This document shows, piece by piece, positions 7,488-14,918 of a stretch of 38,306 bases of DNA. How positions within the stretch are numbered: the first letter of the stretch is position 1; each line of letters starts with the position of its first letter. This DNA is from Rhodobacterales bacterium (GTDB lineage Bacteria > Pseudomonadota > Alphaproteobacteria > Rhodobacterales > Rhodobacteraceae). The DNA lies in NCBI GenBank assembly GCA_009993005.1, contig JAACUH010000079.1, forward strand, positions 1-38,306. Reading direction: 5' to 3'. The notes under the pieces are model-generated. The model ran no database searches. It worked only from the letters and a program-made list of their open reading frames with translations, and was not told the DNA's origin. The translations under genes were made by a program, and so were the position numbers.

Positions 7488-9026
7488 ATGACCGACCCCA
7501 CCCCCGCCATCGAACTCAAGGGCATCTCAAAGGCCTTTGGCCCGGTGCAGGCCAACAAGGACATCTCGATCAAGGTGATGCCCGGCACGATCCACGGCAT
7601 CATCGGCGAGAATGGCGCGGGCAAATCGACGCTGATGTCGATCCTTTACGGGTTCTACAAGGCCGACGCGGGCGAGATCTTCATCAACGGCCGGCGGACC
7701 GAGATCCCCGACAGCCAGGCGGCCATCGCGGCCGGCATCGGGATGGTGTTCCAGCACTTCAAGCTGGTCGAGAATTTCACCGTGCTGGAAAACGTCGTGC
7801 TGGGGGCCGAGGATGGTGCGCTGTTGCGCCCCTCGCTGGCCAAGGCGCGCGCGCAGTTGCAGCAACTGGCGAGCGAATACGAATTGCACGTCGATCCCGA
7901 TGCGCTGATCGAGGATATCGGCGTGGGGATGCAGCAGCGGGTCGAGATCCTCAAGGCCTTGTATCGCAAGGCGGATATCCTGATCCTTGACGAGCCCACC
8001 GGCGTCTTGACGCCCGCCGAGGCCGACCAGTTGTTTCGCATCCTGGGCCGGCTCAAGGCCGAGGGCAAGACGATCATCCTCATCACCCACAAGCTGCGCG
8101 AGATCATGGAGATCACCGAGACGGTGAGCGTGATGCGCCGGGGCGAGATGACCGCGACCGTGCGCACCGCCGAGACCTCGCCGCCGGAACTGGCCGAGCT
8201 CATGGTCGGGCGCAAGGTGCTCTTGCATGTCGAAAAGCCCCCCGCGACACCCGGCGCCACCGTGCTCGAGGTGCGCGACCTCAAGGTGACGGATGCCAAG
8301 GGGGTGCAGCGGCTCAAGGGCGTGAGTTTTACCGTCCGCGCGGGCGAGATCCTGGGGATCGCCGGGGTGGCGGGCAACGGGCAGTCGGAACTGCTCGAGG
8401 TGCTGGGCGGCTATCACCGCGCCACCGGCACCGTGCTGGTCAACGGCACCGAAATCGACCTGACCGGCACAAAGTCCGACGGCCAGACGCGGCGCGCGCG
8501 CGGCATCGCCCATGTGCCCGAGGACCGGCAGGCCGAAGGGCTGATCATGGAGTTCACCGCCTGGGAGAACGTGGCCTTTGGCTATCATGGCGACCCGAAG
8601 TATCAGAAATCCCGGCTGTTCATGGACAATGCCGCGATCCGCGCGGATACCGCCGCCAAGATGGCGCGCTTTGACGTGCGCCCGCCCGACCCGATGCTCG
8701 CGGCCAAGAATTTCTCGGGCGGCAACCAGCAAAAGATCGTCGTCGCCCGCGAGATCGAGCGCAACCCCGACCTTCTGCTCGTGGGCCAGCCCACGCGCGG
8801 CGTGGACATCGGCGCGATCGAATTCATCCACAAGCAGATCGTGGCGCTGCGCGATCAGGGCAAGGCGATCTTGCTGGTCTCGGTCGAGCTCGACGAGATC
8901 CTGTCGCTGTCGGACCGCATCGCGGTGATGTTCGACGGGCAGATCATGGGCGAGCGGCTGCCGGGTGAGACCACGGTCAAGGAACTCGGCCTTCTGATGG
9001 CCGGGGTGAGGGGAGAGGCCGCCTGA
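7488..9026 (+). CDS. Nucleoside-type ABC transporter ATPase, two ATP-binding domains
   Basis: A 512-residue protein with two fused ABC domains, as in NupA/YufO and RbsA-like importers. Domain 1 has Walker A GENGAGKST, the diverged signature IGVGMQQRVEIL and Walker B ILILDEPTGVLTP. Domain 2 has a degenerate Walker A (GVAGNGQSE, no Lys-Ser/Thr), a good signature FSGGNQQKIVVARE and a Walker B-like LLLVGQPTRGVDIG, the usual asymmetry of this family. It energises uptake by the two permeases that follow. The stop overlaps the next ATG (TGATG at 9024-9028), showing translational coupling. It sits downstream of the BMP protein and its hairpin. Confidence 0.95.
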   Translation: MTDPTPAIELKGISKAFGPVQANKDISIKVMPGTIHGIIGENGAGKSTLMSILYGFYKADAGEIFINGRRTEIPDSQAAIAAGIGMVFQHFKLVENFTVLENVVLGAEDGALLRPSLAKARAQLQQLASEYELHVDPDALIEDIGVGMQQRVEILKALYRKADILILDEPTGVLTPAEADQLFRILGRLKAEGKTIILITHKLREIMEITETVSVMRRGEMTATVRTAETSPPELAELMVGRKVLLHVEKPPATPGATVLEVRDLKVTDAKGVQRLKGVSFTVRAGEILGIAGVAGNGQSELLEVLGGYHRATGTVLVNGTEIDLTGTKSDGQTRRARGIAHVPEDRQAEGLIMEFTAWENVAFGYHGDPKYQKSRLFMDNAAIRADTAAKMARFDVRPPDPMLAAKNFSGGNQQKIVVAREIERNPDLLLVGQPTRGVDIGAIEFIHKQIVALRDQGKAILLVSVELDEILSLSDRIAVMFDGQIMGERLPGETTVKELGLLMAGVRGEAA

Positions 9027-10147
9027 TGGACAAGATGCCGAAATGGGCCGATGTCGTCCTGATCCCGCTGATCTCGCTGCTGCTTGCCGCGATCCTGTCG
9101 GCGCTGGTGATCTGGGCCATCGGCGAAAGCCCGTCCAAGGCGCTGTGGATCATGATCGACGGCGCGCTGGGGTCGAAATACGCCTGGGGCTATACGCTCT
9201 ATTACGCGACCAATTTCATCTTTACCGGCCTGGCCGTATCGGTCGCCTTTCACGCGCGGATGTTCAACATCGGCGGCGAGGGGCAGGCGATGCTGGGCGG
9301 GCTCGGCGTGGCGCTGGTCTGTCTCTATATCCCCTGGCCGCATTGGACGCTGGCGCTGCTTGGCGCCACCGTCGGCGCGGCGCTGTTCGGGGCGGCCTGG
9401 TCCTTTGTCCCGGCGGTGCTGCAGGCCAAGCGCGGCAGCCATATCGTCATCACCACGATCATGTTCAACTTTATCGCCGCGGCGCTGCTGAACTACCTGC
9501 TGGTCAACCAGCTCAAGCGGCCGGGGTCGATGGAGCCCGCGACGGCCAAGTTTCCCGATCCCACGCATCTGCCCAGCTTTTACGACATGCTGGCGCCGCT
9601 GGGCATCAGCTTTTCCCGCGGCGCGCCGGCGAATGTCAGCTTTCTCGTGGCGCTGGCGGCCTGCCTGTTCGTCTGGTTGCTGATCTGGCGCACCCGGCTG
9701 GGATACGAGATCCGCGCCTTTGGCCAATCCGAGAGTGCGGCGAAATATGCCGGCATCAGCCCGACCAAGATCATCGTCGTCTCGATGACCATTTCGGGTG
9801 CGCTGGCCGGCATGATGGCGCTGAACAACGTGATGGGCGAGGCAGAGCGGCTGGTGCTGAACGCGGTCGAGGGGGCGGGCTTCATCGGGATCGCGGTGGC
9901 GCTGATGGGGCGGTCGCATCCGGTGGGGGTGCTGCTTGCGGCGATCCTGTTTGGCGCGCTCTATCAGGGGGGCGCGATCCTGTCGCAGGACACCAACATC
10001 CCGGTGCAGCTGATCCTGGTGATCCAGGCGCTGGTGATCCTGTTCACCGGCGCACTCGACAACATGGTGCGCATGCCGCTCGAGCGGCTGTTCCTCGCGT
10101 TGCGGCGCAAGCCCGCAGCGCCAGCCCATACCAAACCGGCGGAGTGA
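9026..10147 (+). CDS. ABC transporter permease, BMP nucleoside type (first)
   Basis: A 373-residue inner-membrane permease of the branched-chain amino acid/ribose permease superfamily (NupB/YufP-like). It has about ten hydrophobic segments. Characteristic blocks are YYATNFIFTGLAVSVAFHARMFNIGGEGQ and GFIGIAVALMGRSHPVGVLLAAILFGALYQGG. It should form the channel as a heterodimer with the next gene product. The start overlaps the ATPase stop. Four bases separate its stop from the next start. Confidence 0.93.
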   Translation: MDKMPKWADVVLIPLISLLLAAILSALVIWAIGESPSKALWIMIDGALGSKYAWGYTLYYATNFIFTGLAVSVAFHARMFNIGGEGQAMLGGLGVALVCLYIPWPHWTLALLGATVGAALFGAAWSFVPAVLQAKRGSHIVITTIMFNFIAAALLNYLLVNQLKRPGSMEPATAKFPDPTHLPSFYDMLAPLGISFSRGAPANVSFLVALAACLFVWLLIWRTRLGYEIRAFGQSESAAKYAGISPTKIIVVSMTISGALAGMMALNNVMGEAERLVLNAVEGAGFIGIAVALMGRSHPVGVLLAAILFGALYQGGAILSQDTNIPVQLILVIQALVILFTGALDNMVRMPLERLFLALRRKPAAPAHTKPAE

Positions 10148-10151
10148 TCTG

Positions 10152-11120
10152 ATGGACTTTCCCATGATCCTGCAGGTGCTCGACGCGACGATCCGCTTTG
10201 CAACACCCTTGCTGCTGGCCTGTCTCGCGGGGCTTTTTTCCGAGCGCGCGGGGATTTTCGATATCGGGCTCGAAGGCAAGATGCTGGCCGCCGCGCTGAT
10301 GGCGGCGGCGGTCGCGGCGGTGAGCGGGTCGGCGTGGATCGGACTGCTGGCGGGGATCGGTGCGTCGCTCGCGCTCTCGGCGGTGCATGGCGTGGCCTCG
10401 ATCACCTTTCGCGGCAACCAGCTCATCTCGGGGGTGGCGATCAACTTTCTTGCCGCCGGGCTGACGGTGCTGATCGCGCAGAGCTGGTTTGCCGAAGGCG
10501 GGCGGACCCCTTCGCTGCAAGGCGCGGCCCGGTTCAACCCGATCACCCTGCCCGGCGCCGAGGCCTTGCGCGGGGTGCCGGTGCTGGGGCCGATCTATTA
10601 CGACGTGATTTCGGGCCATGCGATCCTGGTCTATGTCGCGGCGCTGCTGGTGCCCTTGTCCTGGTGGGTGCTGTTTCGCACCCGCTTTGGCCTGCGGCTG
10701 CGGGCCGTGGGCGAGAATCCGGCCTCGGTCGATACCGCCGGCATCTCGGTCGTGCGGTTGCGCTTTGCGGCGGTGGCGATCTGCGGGGTGCTTTGCGGGA
10801 TCGCGGGCGCCTATCTTGCCACGGGGCTTCAGGCCGGATTTGTGAAAGACATGACCGCAGGCCGGGGCTATATCGCGCTCGCCGCGTTGATTTTTGCCAA
10901 GTGGCGGCCGTGGTATGCGCTTTATGCCTGCCTCCTGTTCGGCTTTCTGCAGGCGCTTGAGCTGCGCCCGGACATGATCGAGAGCGTGATCCGGATCAAG
11001 GTGCAGGGGCAGCTCCTGTCGGCGTTGCCCTATATCCTGACGGTGGTGATCCTGGCGGGCTTTGTCGGCAAGGCGATCCCGCCCCGCGCCGGCGGCGAGC
11101 CCTATGTGAAGGAGCGCTAG
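10152..11120 (+). CDS. ABC transporter permease, BMP nucleoside type (second)
   Basis: A 322-residue permease (NupC/YufQ-like), the second half of the transmembrane channel. It includes RFATPLLLACLAGLFSERAG and FDIGLEGKMLAAALMAAAVA, the family's conserved N-terminal segments, and a C-terminal FVGKAIPPRAGGEPYVKER tail. GGAG lies ten bases before ATG 10152, within the 3' end of the upstream gene. It is the last gene of the importer operon; a GC-rich repeat element starts right at its stop codon. Confidence 0.93.
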   Translation: MDFPMILQVLDATIRFATPLLLACLAGLFSERAGIFDIGLEGKMLAAALMAAAVAAVSGSAWIGLLAGIGASLALSAVHGVASITFRGNQLISGVAINFLAAGLTVLIAQSWFAEGGRTPSLQGAARFNPITLPGAEALRGVPVLGPIYYDVISGHAILVYVAALLVPLSWWVLFRTRFGLRLRAVGENPASVDTAGISVVRLRFAAVAICGVLCGIAGAYLATGLQAGFVKDMTAGRGYIALAALIFAKWRPWYALYACLLFGFLQALELRPDMIESVIRIKVQGQLLSALPYILTVVILAGFVGKAIPPRAGGEPYVKER

Positions 11121-11180
11121 GGGGGCGCTGCCCCCCGGTCCCTGCGGGCCCTCCCCCCGGGATATTTCGGGCAAGATGAA
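11121..11180 (+). repeat. GC-rich intergenic repeat, copy A
   Basis: Directly after the permease stop codon: a GGGGGC/GCCCCC hairpin, then a second GC hairpin (GGTCCC..GGGCCC), then GGGATATTTCGGGCAAGATGAA. Related copies follow the stop codons at 17170 and 23533, always in the same orientation to the upstream gene. It is probably a terminator or 3'-end element dispersed in this genome. Confidence 0.8.
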
Positions 11181-11301
11181 GCGGGCCGTGGCGCGACATT
11201 GCGCGACTTGTGAACAACGCGTGCGCGGTTTCCGGGTGCGGGGGGTGGAAATCCGGGCGCAAGGGTGCTTTCAAGGCAATCATACCCAGTCGGGCAGGCC
11301 C

Positions 11302-12213
11302 ATGCAGCTTTACCTCCCCATTGCCGAAGTGTCGGTGAATGCCTTCCTGTTGCTGGGGCTTGGCGGGCTGGTGGGCATCCTGTCGGGTATGTTCGGAGTG
11401 GGCGGCGGGTTTCTGATCACGCCCTTGCTGTTCATCGTGGGCATCCCGCCCGCTGTCGCCGTGGCGACCTCGGCCAACCAGATCGTGGCCTCATCCTTTT
11501 CCGCGCTGCTCGCGCATCTCAAGCGGCGCACCGTCGATATCCCGATGGGAGCCGTCCTTCTGGCGGGCGGCCTTGTCGGGTCGGCGCTGGGTGTGATGGT
11601 GTTCAACCTCCTCAAGGCGCAGGGGCAGGTCGATCTGCTGGTCAAGCTCTGCTATGTCGTGTTTCTGGGCATTGTGGGCGGGCTGATGCTGCTCGAGAGC
11701 CTGCGCGCGCTGCGGCGCAGCCGGCGCGGCACGCCGCCGGTCAGGCGCAAGCACAACTGGGTGCACAACCTGCCGCTCAAGATGAAGTTCCGGGTGTCCG
11801 GGCTTTATATCTCGGTCATTCCGCCCTTTGGCGTGGGGCTGCTGGTGGGCGTGCTGGCGGCGATCATGGGGGTCGGCGGCGGCTTTATCATGGTCCCCGC
11901 GATGATCTACCTGCTGGGGATGCCGACCAAGGTCGTGATCGGCACATCGCTGTTGCAGATCATCTTTGTGACGGCGTTCACCACGCTCTTGCATGCGATG
12001 ACGAATTATACCGTCGATATCGTGCTGGCGCTGATGCTGATCATCGGCGGGGTGGTCGGGGCGCAGGTGGGGGCGCGGCTTGGCACGCGGCTGCGGGCGG
12101 AACAGTTGCGCATCCTCCTTGCGCTGCTGGTGCTGGCGGTCTGCGGGCAGCTTGCGCTCGACCTGCTGATCCGGCCGTCAGAGCTGTTTTCCGTCGATGC
12201 GAGGATCGGATGA
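11302..12213 (+). CDS. TSUP-family permease (TauE/SafE-like)
   Basis: A 303-residue inner-membrane protein with about eight hydrophobic segments and the family's internal duplication: each half carries a glycine-rich motif, GMFGVGGGFLITPLL and AIMGVGGGFIMVPAMIY. TSUP proteins export sulfite, sulfoacetate or related organosulfur anions in known cases. ATG 11302 is chosen; the longer reading from 11176 begins inside the GC-rich repeat and is not credible. The stop overlaps the next start by four bases (ATGA), tying it to the TIGR02186-type gene. The substrate is not determinable from sequence. Confidence 0.9.
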   Translation: MQLYLPIAEVSVNAFLLLGLGGLVGILSGMFGVGGGFLITPLLFIVGIPPAVAVATSANQIVASSFSALLAHLKRRTVDIPMGAVLLAGGLVGSALGVMVFNLLKAQGQVDLLVKLCYVVFLGIVGGLMLLESLRALRRSRRGTPPVRRKHNWVHNLPLKMKFRVSGLYISVIPPFGVGLLVGVLAAIMGVGGGFIMVPAMIYLLGMPTKVVIGTSLLQIIFVTAFTTLLHAMTNYTVDIVLALMLIIGGVVGAQVGARLGTRLRAEQLRILLALLVLAVCGQLALDLLIRPSELFSVDARIG

Positions 12214-12959
12214 TCCGCGCGCTGGTGCTGTTGCTGACGTTGGCGGGGGCCGCGCGGGCCGAACAGATCGTGCTGGGGTTGTCCAATGACGAAGTGGCGA
12301 TCACCGCCAATTTCGACGGCTCCGACATCCTGATCTTTGGCGCGGTCAAGCGCGACGGGGCGGTCGCGGATGCGGCGCCGTTGCAGGTGATCATCACCGT
12401 CTCGGGGCCGCGCGCGCCGGCCATGGTGCGCCACAAGGCGCGCCGATTCGGGATCTGGGTCAACACCAATGCCGTGGAGATCGACGAGGCGCCGTCTTTC
12501 TATGCGGTTGCCACCTCGGCGCCGATCAGCGATGTCCTGAGCCATACAGAGGACCTGCGGCAATCCATCTCGACCCCGCGTGCGATCAGGTCCGTGGGCG
12601 CGCAGGTGGACAATACCGCCGATTACACCGAGGCGCTGATCCGGATCCGGGCGGGCGACGGGCTTTATCAGGTGCTCGAAGGGGCGATTGATTTCGAGCA
12701 GGAGACACTGTTTCGGACTCAGGTCACGCTGCCGGCGAACCTGATCGAGGGGAGCTACCAGACGCGCATTTTCCTGACGCGCGGCGGGCAGGTCGTGGAC
12801 CGCTACGAGACCGCCATTTCGGTGCGCAAGGTCGGGATCGAGCGCTGGCTGTTCAACCTCGCGCATGAGAAGCCGCTGCCTTACGGGCTGCTGTCGCTGC
12901 TGATCGCCGTGATCGCCGGCTGGGCCGCTTCGGCGGCCTTTGCCGGACTGCGCCGCTGA
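12210..12959 (+). CDS. TIGR02186-type membrane-anchored periplasmic protein
   Basis: A 249-residue protein that matches my memory of the uncharacterised alphaproteobacterial family TIGR02186. It has an N-terminal signal peptide (MIRALVLLLTLAGAARA), a periplasmic beta-rich domain beginning EQIVLGLSNDEVAITANFDGSD, and a C-terminal transmembrane helix (LLSLLIAVIAGWAASAAFAGL). The expected topology is signal cleaved or retained, domain outside, C-terminal anchor. It is translationally coupled to the TSUP permease, so it may be an accessory subunit of that exporter; this is inference from linkage. A C-tract/G-tract hairpin follows. Confidence 0.8.
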   Translation: MIRALVLLLTLAGAARAEQIVLGLSNDEVAITANFDGSDILIFGAVKRDGAVADAAPLQVIITVSGPRAPAMVRHKARRFGIWVNTNAVEIDEAPSFYAVATSAPISDVLSHTEDLRQSISTPRAIRSVGAQVDNTADYTEALIRIRAGDGLYQVLEGAIDFEQETLFRTQVTLPANLIEGSYQTRIFLTRGGQVVDRYETAISVRKVGIERWLFNLAHEKPLPYGLLSLLIAVIAGWAASAAFAGLRR

Positions 12960-12992
12960 GCGCTTGCACGAACAATGGCTTGCCGGCGCGCG

Positions 12993-13020
12993 CCCCCCTC
13001 ATTTCCAGCGGGGGGAGTTT
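12993..13020 (+). terminator. Probable terminator after the TSUP/TIGR02186 pair
   Basis: CCCCCC (12993-12998) pairs with GGGGGG (13010-13015) across an 11-base loop, followed by AGTTT. It separates this unit from the quorum-sensing genes. Confidence 0.55.
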
Positions 13021-13061
13021 GGTGAATATTTCCGAAATACTTTCCATGCTACTCTAGGTTG

Positions 13062-13077
13062 TTAACGCTTCGTTAAC
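13062..13077 (+). promoter_or_regulatory. CtrA-type site before the luxR unit
   Basis: TTAA (13062-13065), seven bases, TTAAC (13073-13077): an exact match to the alphaproteobacterial CtrA consensus TTAA-N7-TTAAC. It is also a perfect dyad, GTTAACG-CTT-CGTTAAC. It lies 20 bases before the small ORF that precedes luxR. Confidence 0.6.
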
Positions 13078-13097
13078 CTATCGGGGAGAACTTGGTT

Positions 13098-13304
13098 TTG
13101 GGAAAGAACTGGATCATTGACGTTCTCACGGACCTCAGGGCCTTTGCGCAGGGGAATGACATGCCCCTGCTGGCAGCAGAGCTCGAGCAGGCCATGCGTG
13201 TTGCACACGCCGAGATCGGGCCGATGACCGAGGGGACGGCGGTAGCGGTGCATGGGAACGGAGCTGGAACTCGAACCGTATCTGGAGCGGGTCGAACGTG
13301 CTGA
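13098..13304 (+). CDS. Small conserved-looking protein encoded ahead of luxR
   Basis: A 68-residue ORF starting at TTG 13098, nine bases after GGGGAG (13083-13088); TTG 13092 is also possible. It begins MGKNWIIDVLTDLRAFAQG and continues with an amphipathic helical stretch (MPLLAAELEQAMRVAHAEIG). The tail is low in structure. From memory, short proteins of the type WIxDVLxDLRxFA...LAxxLxxT occur beside luxR genes in many Rhodobacterales, which supports it being real. It overlaps the luxR start by 53 bases in another frame, so translation of the two is probably coupled. Function is unknown. A regulator or partner of the LuxR protein is a guess. Confidence 0.65.
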   Translation: MGKNWIIDVLTDLRAFAQGNDMPLLAAELEQAMRVAHAEIGPMTEGTAVAVHGNGAGTRTVSGAGRTC

Positions 13305-14046
13305 AGGGCTGGAGGATATCCAGACACTGATCGTGGCCCTGCGCGACCACTACCATATCGCTCACATCGTCTATCACTGGGTCAGCTCGGACGGCGAGCA
13401 ATATGGCTGCGGCACCTATCCGCCTGTCTGGGTGCAGCGCTATGTCGATCAGGACTATCTGCGCATCGACCCTGTGGTGATCGGATGTTTCCAGCGGTTT
13501 CATCCGGTTGAGTGGAAGCGCCTCGACTGGTCGGGCAAGCAGGCGCGGGCCTTCCGGGCCGATGCGATCGCGCATGGCGTGGGCAACCAGGGCTTTTCGA
13601 TCCCGATCCGGGGCCCGAACGGCCAGTTTGCGCTCTTTACCGTCTCGCATGATTGCAGCGATGCGCAATGGGCCGACTTTACCCGTGCGCATCAGCGACA
13701 GCTGATCCTGATTGCGCATTACTTCAACCTCAAGGCGCTGGAGTTCGAACAGAACCGCCTGCAGGAACCGGCACGCAGCCTGTCGCCACGCGAGATCGAC
13801 ACGCTGACCTTTCTGGCGATGGGCTACAGCCGCGGGCAGGTTGCGGACATGCTGTCGATTTCGGAACATACATTGCGGGCCTATGTCGAAAGCGCACGGT
13901 TCAAGCTGGGCGCCATGAACACCACCCATGCCGTTGCGCGGGCGATCAGCGAGGGGCTGATCATGGTCGGGTCCGCCACCCGCGGCGCTGCGGGCGACTG
14001 GCCCGGGCGCAGCGCGCCCCGGCAGGCGACCGGCACGGGGCGGTAG
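13252..14046 (+). CDS. luxR: LuxR-family quorum-sensing transcription factor
   Basis: A 264-residue regulator with an N-terminal acyl-homoserine-lactone domain (about 20-165) and a C-terminal LuxR-type helix-turn-helix (about 176-238, LSPREIDTLTFLAMGYSRGQ). Counted from M1, the residues conserved in TraR are W60, Y64, D73, P74 and W88 in the ligand pocket and E181, L185 and G191 in the DNA-binding domain, all at a constant offset of three from TraR. The ligand pocket and HTH therefore look functional. The last 25 residues are a low-complexity Gly/Arg/Thr tail. The luxI gene follows in the same direction after 185 bases. ATG 13252 lies inside the upstream small ORF, and no strong ribosome site is visible. 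Confidence 0.93.
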   Translation: MGTELELEPYLERVERAEGLEDIQTLIVALRDHYHIAHIVYHWVSSDGEQYGCGTYPPVWVQRYVDQDYLRIDPVVIGCFQRFHPVEWKRLDWSGKQARAFRADAIAHGVGNQGFSIPIRGPNGQFALFTVSHDCSDAQWADFTRAHQRQLILIAHYFNLKALEFEQNRLQEPARSLSPREIDTLTFLAMGYSRGQVADMLSISEHTLRAYVESARFKLGAMNTTHAVARAISEGLIMVGSATRGAAGDWPGRSAPRQATGTGR

Positions 14047-14049
14047 GCC

Positions 14050-14073
14050 AAAAATCTTCGTACGAAGATTTTT
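14050..14073. promoter_or_regulatory. 24-bp perfect palindrome 1 between luxR and luxI
   Basis: The left half is AAAAATCTTCGT (14050-14061) and the right half is its exact complement (14062-14073). It starts three bases after the luxR stop. The core TTCGTACGAA is shared with palindrome 2. It could be a LuxR operator, a terminator (the A-run/T-run ends suit a bidirectional one) or a dispersed palindromic element. Confidence 0.75.
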
Positions 14074-14075
14074 CG

Positions 14076-14099
14076 AGGAATTTTCGTACGAAAATTCCT
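14076..14099. promoter_or_regulatory. 24-bp perfect palindrome 2 between luxR and luxI
   Basis: The left half is AGGAATTTTCGT (14076-14087) and the right half is its exact complement (14088-14099). It has the same TTCGTACGAA core as palindrome 1, with centres 26 bp apart (about 2.5 helical turns). It lies 133 bases before the luxI start. Confidence 0.75.
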
Positions 14100-14161
14100 G
14101 GCCCCGGCAGGAGCCGGACGCGGCGCGGGTCACGTTTTGTTAACCATTTTGTCGCGGTGCG

Positions 14162-14177
14162 TTAGACAGCCATTAAC
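14162..14177 (+). promoter_or_regulatory. CtrA-like site before luxI
   Basis: TTAG (14162-14165), seven bases, TTAAC (14173-14177): one mismatch from the CtrA consensus with the correct spacing. It sits 55 bases before the luxI start, where it could cover a -35 region. A further lone TTAACCATTT lies at 14141. Confidence 0.5.
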
Positions 14178-14231
14178 CGTCCTTGCCCTAGCCTCCTTCT
14201 CGATCAGATCACCGATACGAGGGGACAACAG

Positions 14232-14879
14232 ATGCTGCGTTATCTTCACGGCAATCAACTCGACGCCTATCCCGTGTTGCGCGACAGCATGTTCCGCGAC
14301 CGGGCGACACAGTTCCATGACCGGCTGGGATGGGATGTCACTGTCGATGCCCGCGGGCAGGAGCGTGACGCCTATGACGATCTCGACCCGCTCTATGTGA
14401 TCTGGGAGGGCGAAGGCGGGCGGCACGGTGGCTCGATGCGGTTCCTGCCCACGACAGGCCGCACGATGGTGAACGAGCATTTTCTGCATCTCACCGATGG
14501 CGTGGCGATCCAGAGCCCGTTCATCTGGGAATGCACCCGCTTCTGCCTCGCCCCCACTGCCGAAAGCCGGGTCGCGGCCGCCCTGATGCTGGCCGGGGGC
14601 GAGTTGATGCGCGCCTTTCACCTAAGCCATTTCGTCGGCGTCTTTGACGCGCGCATGGTGCGCATCTACCGGCTGATCGGCTCTTCGCCCGAGGTGCTGG
14701 GCCAGCAAGGATCAGGGCGCGACATGGTCGCTGTCGGCCTTTGGGAATATTCGCATGCCAGCCGCGCGCGCATCCTGCTGCGCGCCGGGCTCTCCTCCGA
14801 TCTGTCCGAGGCCTGGTTCAACAGGGCGTTCGGCCAGGAAACGGCGATGCAGGCCGCGCCCCTGCAGATGTCTGCCTGA
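14232..14879 (+). CDS. luxI: Acyl-homoserine-lactone synthase (LuxI family)
   Basis: A 215-residue enzyme that makes N-acyl-homoserine lactone signals from S-adenosylmethionine and acyl-ACP. The near-invariant residues are all visible: R24, F28, W34 (RDRATQFHDRLGW), D46 and D49 (ERDAYDDLDP), R70 (GSMRFLP), F84, and E100/R103 in WECTRF. The acyl-chain length cannot be predicted reliably. GGGGA precedes ATG 14232. It lies downstream of luxR in the same orientation with two palindromes and a CtrA-like site between them, so it is probably regulated separately from luxR. Confidence 0.95.
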   Translation: MLRYLHGNQLDAYPVLRDSMFRDRATQFHDRLGWDVTVDARGQERDAYDDLDPLYVIWEGEGGRHGGSMRFLPTTGRTMVNEHFLHLTDGVAIQSPFIWECTRFCLAPTAESRVAAALMLAGGELMRAFHLSHFVGVFDARMVRIYRLIGSSPEVLGQQGSGRDMVAVGLWEYSHASRARILLRAGLSSDLSEAWFNRAFGQETAMQAAPLQMSA

Positions 14880-14918
14880 GGGCTGGCTCCTGCCGCCACC
14901 TGCGGCTAGGGTCGGCGC

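Noticed and set aside
8855-10546. Long minus-strand ORF opposite the ABC permeases
   Set aside because: Spans two real genes in antisense and reads as Arg/His/Gln-rich nonsense.
11176-11301. N-terminal extension of the TSUP permease
   Set aside because: Starts with the ATGAA of the GC-rich repeat tail, encodes a hydrophilic Arg/Cys-rich leader, and the family start fits 11302.
12960-13060. lux box upstream of luxR
   Set aside because: No 18-20-bp lux-type dyad was found there. The only dyad is the CtrA-type GTTAACG one at 13061.
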